Assembly: GCA_003116975.1 (NCBI GenBank)
Contig: BGKB01000111.1
Location: forward strand, 159,718-223,717
From: Aurantiochytrium sp. KH105
Lineage: Eukaryota; Sar; Bigyra; Thraustochytrida; Thraustochytriidae
DNA length: 64,000 nucleotides
Reading direction: 5' to 3'
This document shows, piece after piece, positions 47,956 to 58,529 of the stretch; position 1 is the first letter of the stretch; each line of letters opens with the position of its first letter. The notes under the pieces were generated by a model. The model was not told where the DNA came from. It did no database searches and was given only the letters and a program-made list of their open reading frames with translations. Made by a program: the position numbers and the translations under genes.

Positions 47956-50900
47956 TTATTTGACCTGCTCCAAAACCCACTTGACTTTTTCCGTCTCAGG
48001 AAGCGGCGCCCGCGAGGCTGGTGTACCGCGAAGGTCCGGCGTCTCCGATGCACTATAGAACGGATGGTACCATGAGGTCCGGTAGGAGGCTTCAGGACAG
48101 AACAAACGATTCACTTGCTCGTCGCCGTCATCATCATCGATGCGCAACCGTGCAACATACTGCTCACCAAGTAAAGGTGGCCCACCTGGGATGCTGAGCT
48201 GAAGTAAAACGTATTCCGAGTGGCCCTCATTGCAATTGTCGTTCATGGTGTGCACCTCAAACTCCACCACCTCGTCGTCAGGATCAAATGTCAAGATACC
48301 AGAAGTCAGCACATAGTCTCCGCACATTTCTTGGCCGCGCGCCGTGTACAATAGGCTCTGACAATACACCGCTTTGGCCTCGGAGATCCCATTCGCGGTG
48401 ATATCTGATGTTGTGTACGCCACATGCGTCGTAATGGAGAGGTCGCCTGTACGTCGGACCTGAATACGCGCTGTGTTCTGCAGAGCTGGAAGCGTTTGAT
48501 GGTTTTCCAAGACGCTGTATTCCGCCTGCTCAAACTTAACATGTACGCTCCGCAAGTCAATGCTATACATGGCACCGCCCTGCAAGTAGGCACGCACCGA
48601 CGCCGCGTTATGCTCCGGATAAGCTGCACCCATCACACCGAGTGCAGGCTTGCTCGGAGCGCCAACGATCGCCCCGTATCCGCTCAGCGCCACGCTGTAT
48701 GCGAACTGGTCAGGCCCGGACTCTGCCGCGTCAGGATACTGAATTTTGATAGTCTCAAAGGGAAGCCAGTATGGCTTGGCCTCGAAAGTGCCCACTGCAG
48801 ATCGCTGCTCGGGTTCGCGCAAGAAGACGTAAATTGCCCCCGTCTGCGTGCGCCCACCGTAGTCATCATACTTCAAGGCATCAACGAGGCGCCCATTCAC
48901 TGCACCAACGACGGCAATTCCCGTCGCGTCATCAAAGGCAACTGACCAACCAAAGGCCTCGTATGGGCGACGATCACTTGGCTGCAGCTTTTGCTGCTGC
49001 TCCCACACGCATGAACTTCGATTCGGTGGAGTCGTTAAGAAAAAGCACCCGTCCTCATCACACTCCAGCTCGCATGGCTCATCCGGTCGGCTCGCAGATC
49101 GCCGACGGAAGGCATACACAGCGCCAGCTTGTGGCTCGCCCGAGTACATCATGGCGCCACCAGCAGGCTGTCGACGGTTGCTTCCATCCGAAGACGGAGT
49201 TGTGGACTTCGACTCGTACGAGGGATGCCAGTTGAAGCGCACATCGTCGAAATTAATGTGTCCCCAAGTCGTCGAGCTGGCATCAACCAGGCGCAGAACC
49301 CCGCTCTGCCAGCGATACATTGAGACATCCCATACGACGCGCCGCATCTCTTCGCGACAGGTTCCTGTCTCACGTCGCACGGGAACGCCATCAACGAGGA
49401 GCTCGATGTAGACCTCGTTGGGGTTACACCCGCCGCCCAAGAGAAAGCTCATTTTGGTCCCGTAAATCTGAAAGACGTCCGACGTCAGCGTGCCCTGTGG
49501 CTCGTCGCCTTGAACACGACCCTCCTCGTAGGTTGTGGTGAAAGCACCGTTCTCAAAGGTCGCAGGCCGCGCCTCGTAGGTGCCGATGTAGAAACGCCCG
49601 CGATGCTTGACAGACTCGCCTCGACTCGGCTTGAATCCGAACATGGCCTCGCGCAACTCATGCGCGGGAAGAGTGAGTGGAATAGGGTGGTCAACGTGCG
49701 TGCTCCCAGGACCATACGGAACTGTTCGTGACTCGCCCTCAATGTACTCGGCAATGTCGATCTTGGTGCCCTCACGATTGGAGCTTCCAATATATGTCTT
49801 GCGCGCATAGTCACGAAAGTTGGACACCAGCCAATCTCCGTAAATGTTTCGTGCCGCGCTGTTGTCCCCAAAGGTCGGTTGCGTGTCAAAGGCCGTGCCC
49901 GTTTTGGTCCACCCTCGCAGATCTCCCGTCTCGAAATCCCAGGTGCTCCTCGCCTTGGCGGAGTCCCGAAATGCGCTCACCAATACCTGGTCTCCGTCGA
50001 TCGCTAGCGCAGAACCAAAGCGATCACCTTGCTCGGCGTCGCCGGCAGTCAGCTTCTCCTGTTCCACCCAGACATCGTTGACCCCAATCGCGTCAAAGGG
50101 GCTCCCACGGGGAGCCACATCGAGCCCAATTGCCGAGGTCGGGATATCCACGTCCGGATCGGCAAGGTTGCGAAGCAAATACACAAAGGTTTTGCCCCGT
50201 GCATAAAAAGAAATATCCCTCGCCTGGTTGGCACCAGGTGAGAACTCCGGAAATGGGTTTGTGGTCATGGGCACCTCAACACTCAGCTTTCCGCGAAAGC
50301 ATCCAATAATGTATGGTGCCCGGTGGGGTGTGATGTGGTAGACGTAGTGCCCGAGTACCGAGTCCATCCGACCGTTGCAGTCGTCGAGGTCGGTGGGCAT
50401 ATCCCCTGACTCTCCGAATGGTCCATAGATCGGGAAGCCATCCAGCGCGTAGCCAATCTTGGGGGAGCGCTGGCCCGGGTTCGGGTTCGTCATGTTCATG
50501 GCAAATTCAAAGGGAAAGTACTTGCCAGTGGTCATTTGCGGAACATTTGCAGCGATCTCAGGGGGCTGATCATACAGACACACCGGATTCGTGCGATAGC
50601 CGTACATGTTCGCCTCGCTGCTTGAGAACGAGACTGGCCCACCATTGCACAGGTCGACAAGATGTCCACTGTAGCCGACGGAGTCAGCGCGGGTAGCGTC
50701 GTCTCCATCAGTCGTGAACGGGTTGAAAAACGGCACACCATTGAGTGCGAGCCCAATAATCCCTGATGGCAAGGCCTTTGGGTCTTTGAGGACCGACACA
50801 GGATTTACAACTGTCACGTTAGGAAAGCGCGGCAGCTCCACGACGTGACCTTGAGGCGCGACCTTGTTGGCGTTGTCCTCCTGATCAGCAAACATGGTAT

Positions 50901-53900
50901 CTGTCGTGAGCGGGAAAAGCCCAAGTTCGTGATCCGGAATTCCATTGGAGCGAATCGTCAGCTTGAAGGCGTCTGACTCCTCGCACGTCACCACAGACTT
51001 TACGGCAAGGCCGCCGTTAACATCCTCTAAGTACGAGGTTTGCACGGAAGCAGAAGCCGGACTCCACTCGTATGCGTTCTCGTACGAATTCATGGCCCAC
51101 GCGTACAGGGAAGGCGCCGTTGCTCCGCCCATGCGGAAGCCCGTGTCGCTGCACTGTGTCCCGACATCCTGATCTGTGGGCTGACTTGCCTCTGCATACC
51201 GCTCTGCAGCACTGAGTGGGGCACCAATGAGAAGGGTATCATCATAAAGAGCCACGCTCGAGCCAAAGAGAGGTCGATGAACATAGATTTTCCGGTGCTC
51301 TGAGCCCATGGGATACATGCTGTCCTCGTACTCTGTAGATTTGATCATCTGGAAAAAGTGCCACTCGAAATTGCGGCGAAAACGATACATGAATACGGCT
51401 TCGAGGCCTTTGGCGCCGACCGCGGCAAATCGTCGATTGATGGCGACGGCGTTGTGGCCTGCAAAGAAAGCATCATGCCCTGATGGATTGTGGTCGTTAT
51501 TGCATCGTGCCTGCGTCCCACTATTGGCTGGATCACAGCGCGGGTCAAAGATGATGTCCGGGTCCAGTGAAAAGTATGCTTCAAGGGTCCACGACCCGGG
51601 CAAGGAGGTCAGGTCGGACCCCGCGCTAGGATCTGCATCGCGAAAATAGATATAGATTGCAGGCGGCGATTCCCCTGGCGCACCAACGATAATTCTGTGT
51701 GGGTCCATGTCCGAGGTCTGCACGGAGAGCCCAAATCGACCCGACGTTGTAGCGTTTGAAGATTCAAGTTGCTGCTCGAGCTCCCAAATTCCTGCGTCCG
51801 AGCGCCAGTACACGTAGGCCGCACCTGCTTCTACGACGCCGGCGCTGGATTGCAATGGTGCTGTGACAACAGCAATGCGTCCGTCTACCGACGCCGCGAA
51901 CCCGTAGCGAGCCTTTGTGGCGGGCTCCGCGGCAAAGAGCTTGTCAAATGTGTCTTGGGCTCCAACACCTCCGTCTCCATCGTCCTGGATGGTGAGTACT
52001 GACCAGTAATCGCTTCCAGGCACCGGCCGCATTCCCGCCGAGAGAAGGAGAAGATTCACCGTCTCATCTGGCTGCTCAATGATTTCGTCATTGGTGATGG
52101 TGACATCAAATGACTGTGCTCTCACGTTGGCGCCAAAGATGATCTGGCCACCTGCTGGCGAATAGTCAGATTGAGCACGAAAGTCATATCGGACGTACTG
52201 CGACGAGCCGATGACACTTTCTGCATACCTGGTAGACATTGAAAAATTGGCCACTGCGTACTGACGCCCGGGTGGCACGAAGAACGGGTCCTTGTAGGGC
52301 AGGTCGATGTAGACGTCTGGGGACCGCTTCGCCGCGTCCCAAGAATGGTCGTCAGCATTGAGCCAGAGACATTCTTTTGTACCCTCTGCGTCGAGCAGAC
52401 AGTCGGCTCGCGCGCGAGCAGTGCCATCCGTCACGAGGTATTGCACCACAATCTCCTCCTCGAGCGCAAAGTCAAGTGCGAGTACGCCGGGCGGCCGGTT
52501 GCGACCGATAGTGCACTGAGGCATACAGCGCTCAAGTGAGACGGTGAGACTACCTACTGCCTCCGACCCGGTAAACTCGGTCTGCGTGAAGCGCGTGTTG
52601 ATAAAGCCAAGATCAAAGACATACACTGCGCCGCCATTGGTGTTCGATGTGTCGAGACTGTCACGATTCGGAGCACCGACAGCTACATAACGACTTTGCA
52701 TCGACATGGTTGCGCCAAAGAGGTCTCCGTCCTGCTGCACCTCAGGCCGCAAGACCGCATGCTGCTTCCAATCGCCCGTTGTCGCGGGCTCCCTCTTGAA
52801 GACATGCGCCATCCCGTGAACGTACGGCAAAGGTTCCTGACTGACGGTGACTTCGATCTCGCCGCCACCAGAAAGACGGCTCACAGCGCCGAGGAGCGGC
52901 TGAGCTCCAGCGGTCCCGCCCTCAGTGGTCATGGACAAAAAAGTAACCAGCCATGTGTGACCTCCATAATCGTCGGCGGCGCTTCGGGTCACAAGAATAT
53001 CGCCGGCGTCAAGTTCCCGGTCAATGCTTGTCTGAATGTCGGCAGCAGACGCATCAAAGGAGTGCCAGGATGTTTGAATATCCTCAAATTGGTCTGTGTA
53101 TACGGTCTCGTGCTTGCCATCTCCCTCGTAGAGGTCAGCAGAAAGACGCGCCGTGCGAATGACTTCCTTTACCTGCGAGGTGTCGGCAAGCTGACGACGC
53201 CAGGTCAGCGCAAAGAGGTTGCCAATGTGTGGAGTATCCGCTTCTTCGTCTTCCGCGGCAGCTGCGATGACTTCGTCTGGAATGTACGTTCGAATTTTGA
53301 AGATATACCTCCGTGCATTAAGCTTGCCGAGGTAGTCCTCTTGCTCGGCGGCCAGCAGGAGGTCAGCCTGCAGGCTCACAGCGTGACCGAAACGCGCCTT
53401 AGTCCGTGGCGTGCGTGGAGTCAGCTTTTGATGAAGGAGAAAGATGTTCTTGTGCGAGATGCGTGTGTACGAGTACACGACGCCGGAGTCAACAAGGTTA
53501 TGGCCTGTGCCCGGCTTGAGAGTCCGTCCTTGCGCCTCTTCAGCGCCAGCAACGTGGACCTGCTCTGTAACATCTGCTGCAAGTCCATCCGCGTACTCTG
53601 CACCGATGATGAGTGTGTTGTCGTCCACAGCCAAAGCACTCCCAAAGGTATCGCCTGGGAGACTGTCAGCCGGCGTTATGGCCTGTTCATAGACGAAGGG
53701 TTTTGTACTGGCCTGTCGCTTCCAAATGTATACTCGACCTGTGTTTTCGTATTTTCCTGGTGCTGACGCGACAATTGCATCACCCTTGATGAGAACAACC
53801 TTTCCCAGGTAGTCATTGGACGCTCGATCAGGGACAACGAGTTTCTGCGTCTGGGCCCAGTCGCCTCCCTCCTGGCGTTTGAAAACATAGAGGGCGCCCG

Positions 53901-56900
53901 CGCTGGCGAGCTTGGCCTGGCCGCTGGCATCATAGGCATGGTGCGGGGCTCCAACCACGACAGTATCTCGATAGACGCTCACGGCAAAACCGAATTCATC
54001 ACCGGCGACACCATCGCTGCTCATGAGCTTGGCCTCCTCCACCCAGTCATTGAGCGGTGATTCGGCGCCACTGCCCGGATCTGGCGTGAATACGAAGGCA
54101 GCTCCAGTTGAGTATCCAGTGTCCCCAGACTCTTTGGCGAGGATGGTACCTTTGGTATGCTCGGACACGTCGATCGCGCCGTACTGGTGCCCATTGCGCC
54201 CGACAGGGGCACTGGAGTCGAAGAGAATGGGTATGGTATCGACTTTTATGTCTGATGTCACGGGGACGAGGTTGGGTAGGTCACCATTGTTGGGATAAAT
54301 GTAGGTGACGAGAGCGATAATGCGAGACGCGCTCGGCGTGGAGCTCGCCTGGCACAGCCCATGTCCACTTCCGGACGCAAGCTCGTTGATCTTTTCTGTA
54401 GTGCCCAGGTAATACACCACGCTAACGTCGGTAATCGAAGAAGCGGCCTCGAGCGCGGCTTCGAGTTCTGGCGCTGTGACAGTGTAGGACACATAGTCCG
54501 TCAAGTGCGATCGGAAGCGGAAGGCCAGCACTCCACTATCGGCCGAACACTCGATGGCTTGGACCTCTGCATCGCCTTTGTACTTTGCATGTGGCGCGCC
54601 AATGGCAGAAATACCAGTTTGAGTGCCGTCTGCCGCGGTGGAGTTGTCGTAGCTCACGGCCCATCCAAAATTATCGTAAGGTCCTGAATCGGACCCGCGT
54701 AATTTCGCAGCTTGCCTCCACATGAGCGTGCTTTCGTCTCTGAACATAATGTACGCGGCGCCTGTCTCGTGGCCCATCTTGCCCATCACGGGCATGTCTT
54801 CTGGCAACAGAAACTGGTCAATATCCTCGAGAACGCAATTTGTGGGCTCGAGCGTGGAATCGTACGCGGCACCCGAACTCTCGTCCAGAACAGACTGACA
54901 CTTTAGCGTGTCCATGTTGTCAATTGCATACGTGTACTCGACAAGAACGCGCGCTCCGGTGCCGCGAAGCTCGTAAGTGTCTGCCTTCAAGGGAGGCAAG
55001 TTGCTTGGATCGTCAGCAACAAAGCCGTACTCAGTGTCTGACGAAGTGTCTAGAAAAGTGACCGTCCAGACATACCCCGAGGAAAGAGTAGTTCTTGCAA
55101 CAGTGACGTCCTGAATAGTGGGTAAGGACTCGAGTTTTGCCTCAAAACTTGCAGGATCCTCGTCGTAGACAATCTGAGGTGTTGGCCCAAACCCTTTAAA
55201 CCAAAGCCCAAAACCGCCCGCCAGCGGGGCCTTGCCCTCGCGAGCAATCGTTACACGTGAGTTGACGCCAAGTCCGTCGAGGTTGCTTACATTGACTTGG
55301 ACTTGGCGCCAATTGTATACGCCTACCTCGGTTGCGGGAAACGTCAACGCCCACGTGTAGCCGCCCTGGTTGTCAGGACCCTCTCGCGTCACATCGACCA
55401 GGTTGAACGTGTCATAGACAGACTGATAATACGTTCCTGTGAGGCTGCGAACGGCGACTTCAACCGCAGTCTTTACATCATTTGCACTCGAAGTGATGCC
55501 AAGAGCAGAAGTTTCGACAGAGACAACATCTTCCCCGAGCGGAGTCCCATCACCGCCAACAAGCAGCGAAAATGTCCCGCTAATGTAAGGACTGTCACTG
55601 AGGGTATTGACTGTTACGGAAACGCTGGTTGCGGAACTAGCAGAGGCCATCGAAATGAACTCTGTGGCAGCATATCCAAATGTTGTGGGGTCGGGACTTG
55701 GTCCAGTTGACACGCCTTCATAATTGGGTACGAGCTCGGGGATATCGCCTTCAAGGTCGCTGAAGTATATCGTCCAGTTGAAGCTGTTACTCGCAGAGCA
55801 AGCGTCGTTGGGAATCTTTTCGACGGTGAGCGTGCCCATAGCAGGAATGTCCGTTTCCAGGTAACTTTTGAGAACGCTCGGATGGATGTCGTAGCGGAGA
55901 GGGCGACTCGAGCGTGAGCCAAAAGTGAGAGTAAAGTAGCCCGCGAGACTCGCGTCTGTTCCGCATGAAGATACGACCTGAATCTCGGTCTGATGCTGCC
56001 CGCGGATTTGAACGCGCTGTACCTGGTTTGTAAGCTCCGCATCTTCATCCGTTAGCACCGTGACGCGCTGGACCTCCCGAATGTTGAGATCCTCTCGCGG
56101 CGCGCCGACCAAAACCGTGTCTTCGAACAAGGAGACGGCGTGGCCATAAAGATCTTGAATTTGAGCATCGTCAGCCATCATCTCGAACTCGCAAGATGGA
56201 AGGACGTCAAAAGTGTGGTTCACGGCCAAGTCGCGTCCGTCAACAGTGCTCGTGAACTCGATTTTGTAGCCCTGGCCAACCTGGATGATTTTAAGTGAGC
56301 GAAAACGTGCGACGCCACGAAAAAAGGTAGCGACTGGGTTGCCAAGCATGGAAAAGCCCAGCGGAGACTCGACGAGGGTTGCCGTCACCTGTGCAGAGCT
56401 TTCAGCGTCGAAGACGTTCCCGCCGCCATCGACAAGCTGAACGATGGGCTGTTCATAGAAAGGCAGACCCCCGGAGTAGGCGCCAGCAACCCCGCGCTGT
56501 ATCTCGAGTGCTGTTGGATCGCCAAGGACGACATCAAAGGGGTCGCTGTCAGCGTAGATGGTGTAAAGAATGCCCGTAGCGGTGCGCATGTTTGCTGTGG
56601 CCCGGATCTGGTAGCCTTGCCCAATTTTGTCGATTGTGAAGTCGAGTGCAGTTGCAATGCCGCCTGTAAGCGAAAGGGTACGGTCATTATTTGCCTGCGA
56701 AGAGAGAAGCGCCACGGTAGGGTTGTTGCTGAGATAAAATTCGACCTCCGAGAAAGGCGGTGCGACTGCATCCTCGACGACAATGTTGCCACCAGCGTCT
56801 CGCATCGACACAATGGGCTGCAGCCCAAAGGGAAGTCCGCCTTTAGCGTTGCCAACGTTTTGCTCGAAGCGCACTTCCACGGCGCGCCCGATACCAACAG

Positions 56901-57882
56901 TGAAGTCTTGCGAGGTGACAACGGTCTGACTGATCCCCGTGTACGTCGAGTCGAAGCGAAGTCTGTATGGAGTGCCTGCCATGTCGATGCTCAGCCCCGA
57001 GAAGACAGCACGTCCCATGACAATGAAAACCTCAAAGGTGGAGCTGATGCCGAGATTCGTAAGCGTCCCGCCTGGATGTGCAGAGCAGCCAAGACCATCG
57101 CCGGGAAGACAAAGACTCACGGTCATTGTTCCCTCTGTGATTGTGTCGACCGTATTGCCACCACGGTCGACGATTGCAACAATGGGCTGTGGCAAAAATT
57201 CGCTTCCGCCTGTTGCAGTACCAACCTCTTGGACAACTTGCAGCTCGTATGGAGCACCAAGCATGTTGTTAAAAGGCTCTGCATCTACTTGTAAGCTCTC
57301 TGTGAAGAAGTTGATGATGAAACCCTCTCCAAGATGGTCGAGCTTGAGGCCTGTAAAGTTTGCCCATCCCTCGATGATCTCTGCCTCGGGGACCTCGCCT
57401 TCGCGGCCATCTTGTTCGATGACCGCATATCTAGCATCATCGGGCAGCGAGTTGACTTGGAAGCGCGCAAAGATTTTCTCGCCCGCATAGTAGGGATTGT
57501 TCGTCGTGTTGACGAGACGGCCTTGGTTATCGAGAAAGGCCACGCGAGGTTGCACAGGGAGAGGTTCTCCTGCCGTTCCATTACTTGGCTGAATGTAGAT
57601 CTCGAGACGGCTCACGCCAATCACTGGACTTGCCTCGTATCCGTGCGAAACGTGGGGCGCGTCCAAACATAGTAGTGCAAATAGCAGACAAAGCAGAAAA
57701 AGCTGGCCTTGAGCAAAGAAACACGGTGATTGATGAACGTTCGTGACGTTGCATGTAAAGCGGAACCTCCTCCCCCGCTGCCGCTGCGGTACTGTTTGCA
57801 TCGAATGCTGTTCTTCCCGTTTTCGCCGCTGTCGTCGGCTCGTGGCCTTCTTCTGACCGCAAGGGACGCCCGAGACCTGCAT
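47956..57882 (-). CDS. Giant secreted multidomain protein: FG-GAP, Calx-beta, YHYH-like modules, 3308 aa
   Basis: A single 9.9-kb exon. A basic N-terminus precedes a signal-like core (FLLCLLFALLCL, residues about 57-72). Residues about 88-560 hold four Ig-like modules sharing a GG.PF..QPIV...D.GGN pattern. Then come FG-GAP-like beta-propeller repeats (e.g. GDEFGFAVSVYRDTVVVGAP) interspersed with G-F-x-L-x-F modules (GGFGLWFKGFGPTPQIVYDE). A Calx-beta unit lies at about 1760-1970, a YHYH-type domain at about 2470-2530 (IGYALDGFPIYGPFG, then GHYVYHIT), a GH32-type accessory lectin-like module ending WGHINFDDVRF at about 2650-2897, and a terminal Calx-beta at about 3107-3267. There is no C-terminal membrane helix, so it is probably an extracellular matrix or surface-coat protein. 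ATG codon 28 is an alternative start. It is divergent from the LRR gene. Confidence 0.88.
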   Translation of the reverse strand: MQVSGVPCGQKKATSRRQRRKREEQHSMQTVPQRQRGRRFRFTCNVTNVHQSPCFFAQGQLFLLCLLFALLCLDAPHVSHGYEASPVIGVSRLEIYIQPSNGTAGEPLPVQPRVAFLDNQGRLVNTTNNPYYAGEKIFARFQVNSLPDDARYAVIEQDGREGEVPEAEIIEGWANFTGLKLDHLGEGFIINFFTESLQVDAEPFNNMLGAPYELQVVQEVGTATGGSEFLPQPIVAIVDRGGNTVDTITEGTMTVSLCLPGDGLGCSAHPGGTLTNLGISSTFEVFIVMGRAVFSGLSIDMAGTPYRLRFDSTYTGISQTVVTSQDFTVGIGRAVEVRFEQNVGNAKGGLPFGLQPIVSMRDAGGNIVVEDAVAPPFSEVEFYLSNNPTVALLSSQANNDRTLSLTGGIATALDFTIDKIGQGYQIRATANMRTATGILYTIYADSDPFDVVLGDPTALEIQRGVAGAYSGGLPFYEQPIVQLVDGGGNVFDAESSAQVTATLVESPLGFSMLGNPVATFFRGVARFRSLKIIQVGQGYKIEFTSTVDGRDLAVNHTFDVLPSCEFEMMADDAQIQDLYGHAVSLFEDTVLVGAPREDLNIREVQRVTVLTDEDAELTNQVQRVQIRGQHQTEIQVVSSCGTDASLAGYFTLTFGSRSSRPLRYDIHPSVLKSYLETDIPAMGTLTVEKIPNDACSASNSFNWTIYFSDLEGDIPELVPNYEGVSTGPSPDPTTFGYAATEFISMASASSATSVSVTVNTLSDSPYISGTFSLLVGGDGTPLGEDVVSVETSALGITSSANDVKTAVEVAVRSLTGTYYQSVYDTFNLVDVTREGPDNQGGYTWALTFPATEVGVYNWRQVQVNVSNLDGLGVNSRVTIAREGKAPLAGGFGLWFKGFGPTPQIVYDEDPASFEAKLESLPTIQDVTVARTTLSSGYVWTVTFLDTSSDTEYGFVADDPSNLPPLKADTYELRGTGARVLVEYTYAIDNMDTLKCQSVLDESSGAAYDSTLEPTNCVLEDIDQFLLPEDMPVMGKMGHETGAAYIMFRDESTLMWRQAAKLRGSDSGPYDNFGWAVSYDNSTAADGTQTGISAIGAPHAKYKGDAEVQAIECSADSGVLAFRFRSHLTDYVSYTVTAPELEAALEAASSITDVSVVYYLGTTEKINELASGSGHGLCQASSTPSASRIIALVTYIYPNNGDLPNLVPVTSDIKVDTIPILFDSSAPVGRNGHQYGAIDVSEHTKGTILAKESGDTGYSTGAAFVFTPDPGSGAESPLNDWVEEAKLMSSDGVAGDEFGFAVSVYRDTVVVGAPHHAYDASGQAKLASAGALYVFKRQEGGDWAQTQKLVVPDRASNDYLGKVVLIKGDAIVASAPGKYENTGRVYIWKRQASTKPFVYEQAITPADSLPGDTFGSALAVDDNTLIIGAEYADGLAADVTEQVHVAGAEEAQGRTLKPGTGHNLVDSGVVYSYTRISHKNIFLLHQKLTPRTPRTKARFGHAVSLQADLLLAAEQEDYLGKLNARRYIFKIRTYIPDEVIAAAAEDEEADTPHIGNLFALTWRRQLADTSQVKEVIRTARLSADLYEGDGKHETVYTDQFEDIQTSWHSFDASAADIQTSIDRELDAGDILVTRSAADDYGGHTWLVTFLSMTTEGGTAGAQPLLGAVSRLSGGGEIEVTVSQEPLPYVHGMAHVFKREPATTGDWKQHAVLRPEVQQDGDLFGATMSMQSRYVAVGAPNRDSLDTSNTNGGAVYVFDLGFINTRFTQTEFTGSEAVGSLTVSLERCMPQCTIGRNRPPGVLALDFALEEEIVVQYLVTDGTARARADCLLDAEGTKECLWLNADDHSWDAAKRSPDVYIDLPYKDPFFVPPGRQYAVANFSMSTRYAESVIGSSQYVRYDFRAQSDYSPAGGQIIFGANVRAQSFDVTITNDEIIEQPDETVNLLLLSAGMRPVPGSDYWSVLTIQDDGDGGVGAQDTFDKLFAAEPATKARYGFAASVDGRIAVVTAPLQSSAGVVEAGAAYVYWRSDAGIWELEQQLESSNATTSGRFGLSVQTSDMDPHRIIVGAPGESPPAIYIYFRDADPSAGSDLTSLPGSWTLEAYFSLDPDIIFDPRCDPANSGTQARCNNDHNPSGHDAFFAGHNAVAINRRFAAVGAKGLEAVFMYRFRRNFEWHFFQMIKSTEYEDSMYPMGSEHRKIYVHRPLFGSSVALYDDTLLIGAPLSAAERYAEASQPTDQDVGTQCSDTGFRMGGATAPSLYAWAMNSYENAYEWSPASASVQTSYLEDVNGGLAVKSVVTCEESDAFKLTIRSNGIPDHELGLFPLTTDTMFADQEDNANKVAPQGHVVELPRFPNVTVVNPVSVLKDPKALPSGIIGLALNGVPFFNPFTTDGDDATRADSVGYSGHLVDLCNGGPVSFSSSEANMYGYRTNPVCLYDQPPEIAANVPQMTTGKYFPFEFAMNMTNPNPGQRSPKIGYALDGFPIYGPFGESGDMPTDLDDCNGRMDSVLGHYVYHITPHRAPYIIGCFRGKLSVEVPMTTNPFPEFSPGANQARDISFYARGKTFVYLLRNLADPDVDIPTSAIGLDVAPRGSPFDAIGVNDVWVEQEKLTAGDAEQGDRFGSALAIDGDQVLVSAFRDSAKARSTWDFETGDLRGWTKTGTAFDTQPTFGDNSAARNIYGDWLVSNFRDYARKTYIGSSNREGTKIDIAEYIEGESRTVPYGPGSTHVDHPIPLTLPAHELREAMFGFKPSRGESVKHRGRFYIGTYEARPATFENGAFTTTYEEGRVQGDEPQGTLTSDVFQIYGTKMSFLLGGGCNPNEVYIELLVDGVPVRRETGTCREEMRRVVWDVSMYRWQSGVLRLVDASSTTWGHINFDDVRFNWHPSYESKSTTPSSDGSNRRQPAGGAMMYSGEPQAGAVYAFRRRSASRPDEPCELECDEDGCFFLTTPPNRSSCVWEQQQKLQPSDRRPYEAFGWSVAFDDATGIAVVGAVNGRLVDALKYDDYGGRTQTGAIYVFLREPEQRSAVGTFEAKPYWLPFETIKIQYPDAAESGPDQFAYSVALSGYGAIVGAPSKPALGVMGAAYPEHNAASVRAYLQGGAMYSIDLRSVHVKFEQAEYSVLENHQTLPALQNTARIQVRRTGDLSITTHVAYTTSDITANGISEAKAVYCQSLLYTARGQEMCGDYVLTSGILTFDPDDEVVEFEVHTMNDNCNEGHSEYVLLQLSIPGGPPLLGEQYVARLRIDDDDGDEQVNRLFCPEASYRTSWYHPFYSASETPDLRGTPASRAPLPETEKVKWVLEQVK

Positions 57883-58446
57883 GGTGTTTGTTTACCCGTT
57901 CTCGCAAAGCAAACTTAGCCAGAACAGGGAGGGCCCTGCCTACCTGCCTCGAGGTTGGTCGCGGCTGGAGAGGATTTCCGGTACTGCCACGAAGACTAGT
58001 ACCGCCCTCGGCGGCGCGCTAGACCCTCCGAAGGGTTCGTCACGATTGGGCTTGCCGAGAGGCCCGCGAGGACCGCTAGACACTGAGACAGTTTGCCTCG
58101 CTTTGCCAAAGCCCACCCACCCACTTGTGCAGAGCCGTTGACCAAAAAAAAACTTTTTTCCTCTTCTTACATCAGCAGCGGCAGGCCACTGCAGCCTGCA
58201 GCAGCCAGGAGCGCTAGGGCCTGGGCAGGATTGCGATTCGGAGAGAAAGATCTCCGAGCAAAAGAATTGATCAAGAGGACTGACGTTTTGGGCTCACATC
58301 CTTGGCGCGCTGGCTGGCTCGCGGAGGCGGCAAGAGACCACGACGGCTCGGGCGCCCGCTTGTTTTGCAGAGCAATCTAGTAGGAACCTGATTTGAGTGG
58401 CCCAGCGAGGCAGAACCAGATCGTGGGCGTGCGTGGGCGACCGTGG

Positions 58447-58489
<43 letters not shown>

Positions 58490-58529
58490 TGAGAGCGAGC
58501 GAGCGAGACCGCGACTCGGAATCGAGACG
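57883..58529. other. Divergent promoter region with (CGTG)n repeat
   Basis: Spacer between the giant-protein gene and the LRR gene. A perfect GTGC/CGTG run at 58447-58491 lies about 40 bp before the LRR start codon and would translate as Ala-Cys-Val-Arg repeats, so I exclude it from the CDS. Confidence 0.6.

Noticed and set aside
58443..58529. N-terminal extension of the LRR protein made of Ala-Cys-Val-Arg repeats
   Set aside because: It is the translation of a (CGTG)n microsatellite; the ATG at 58530 gives a sensible N-terminus.
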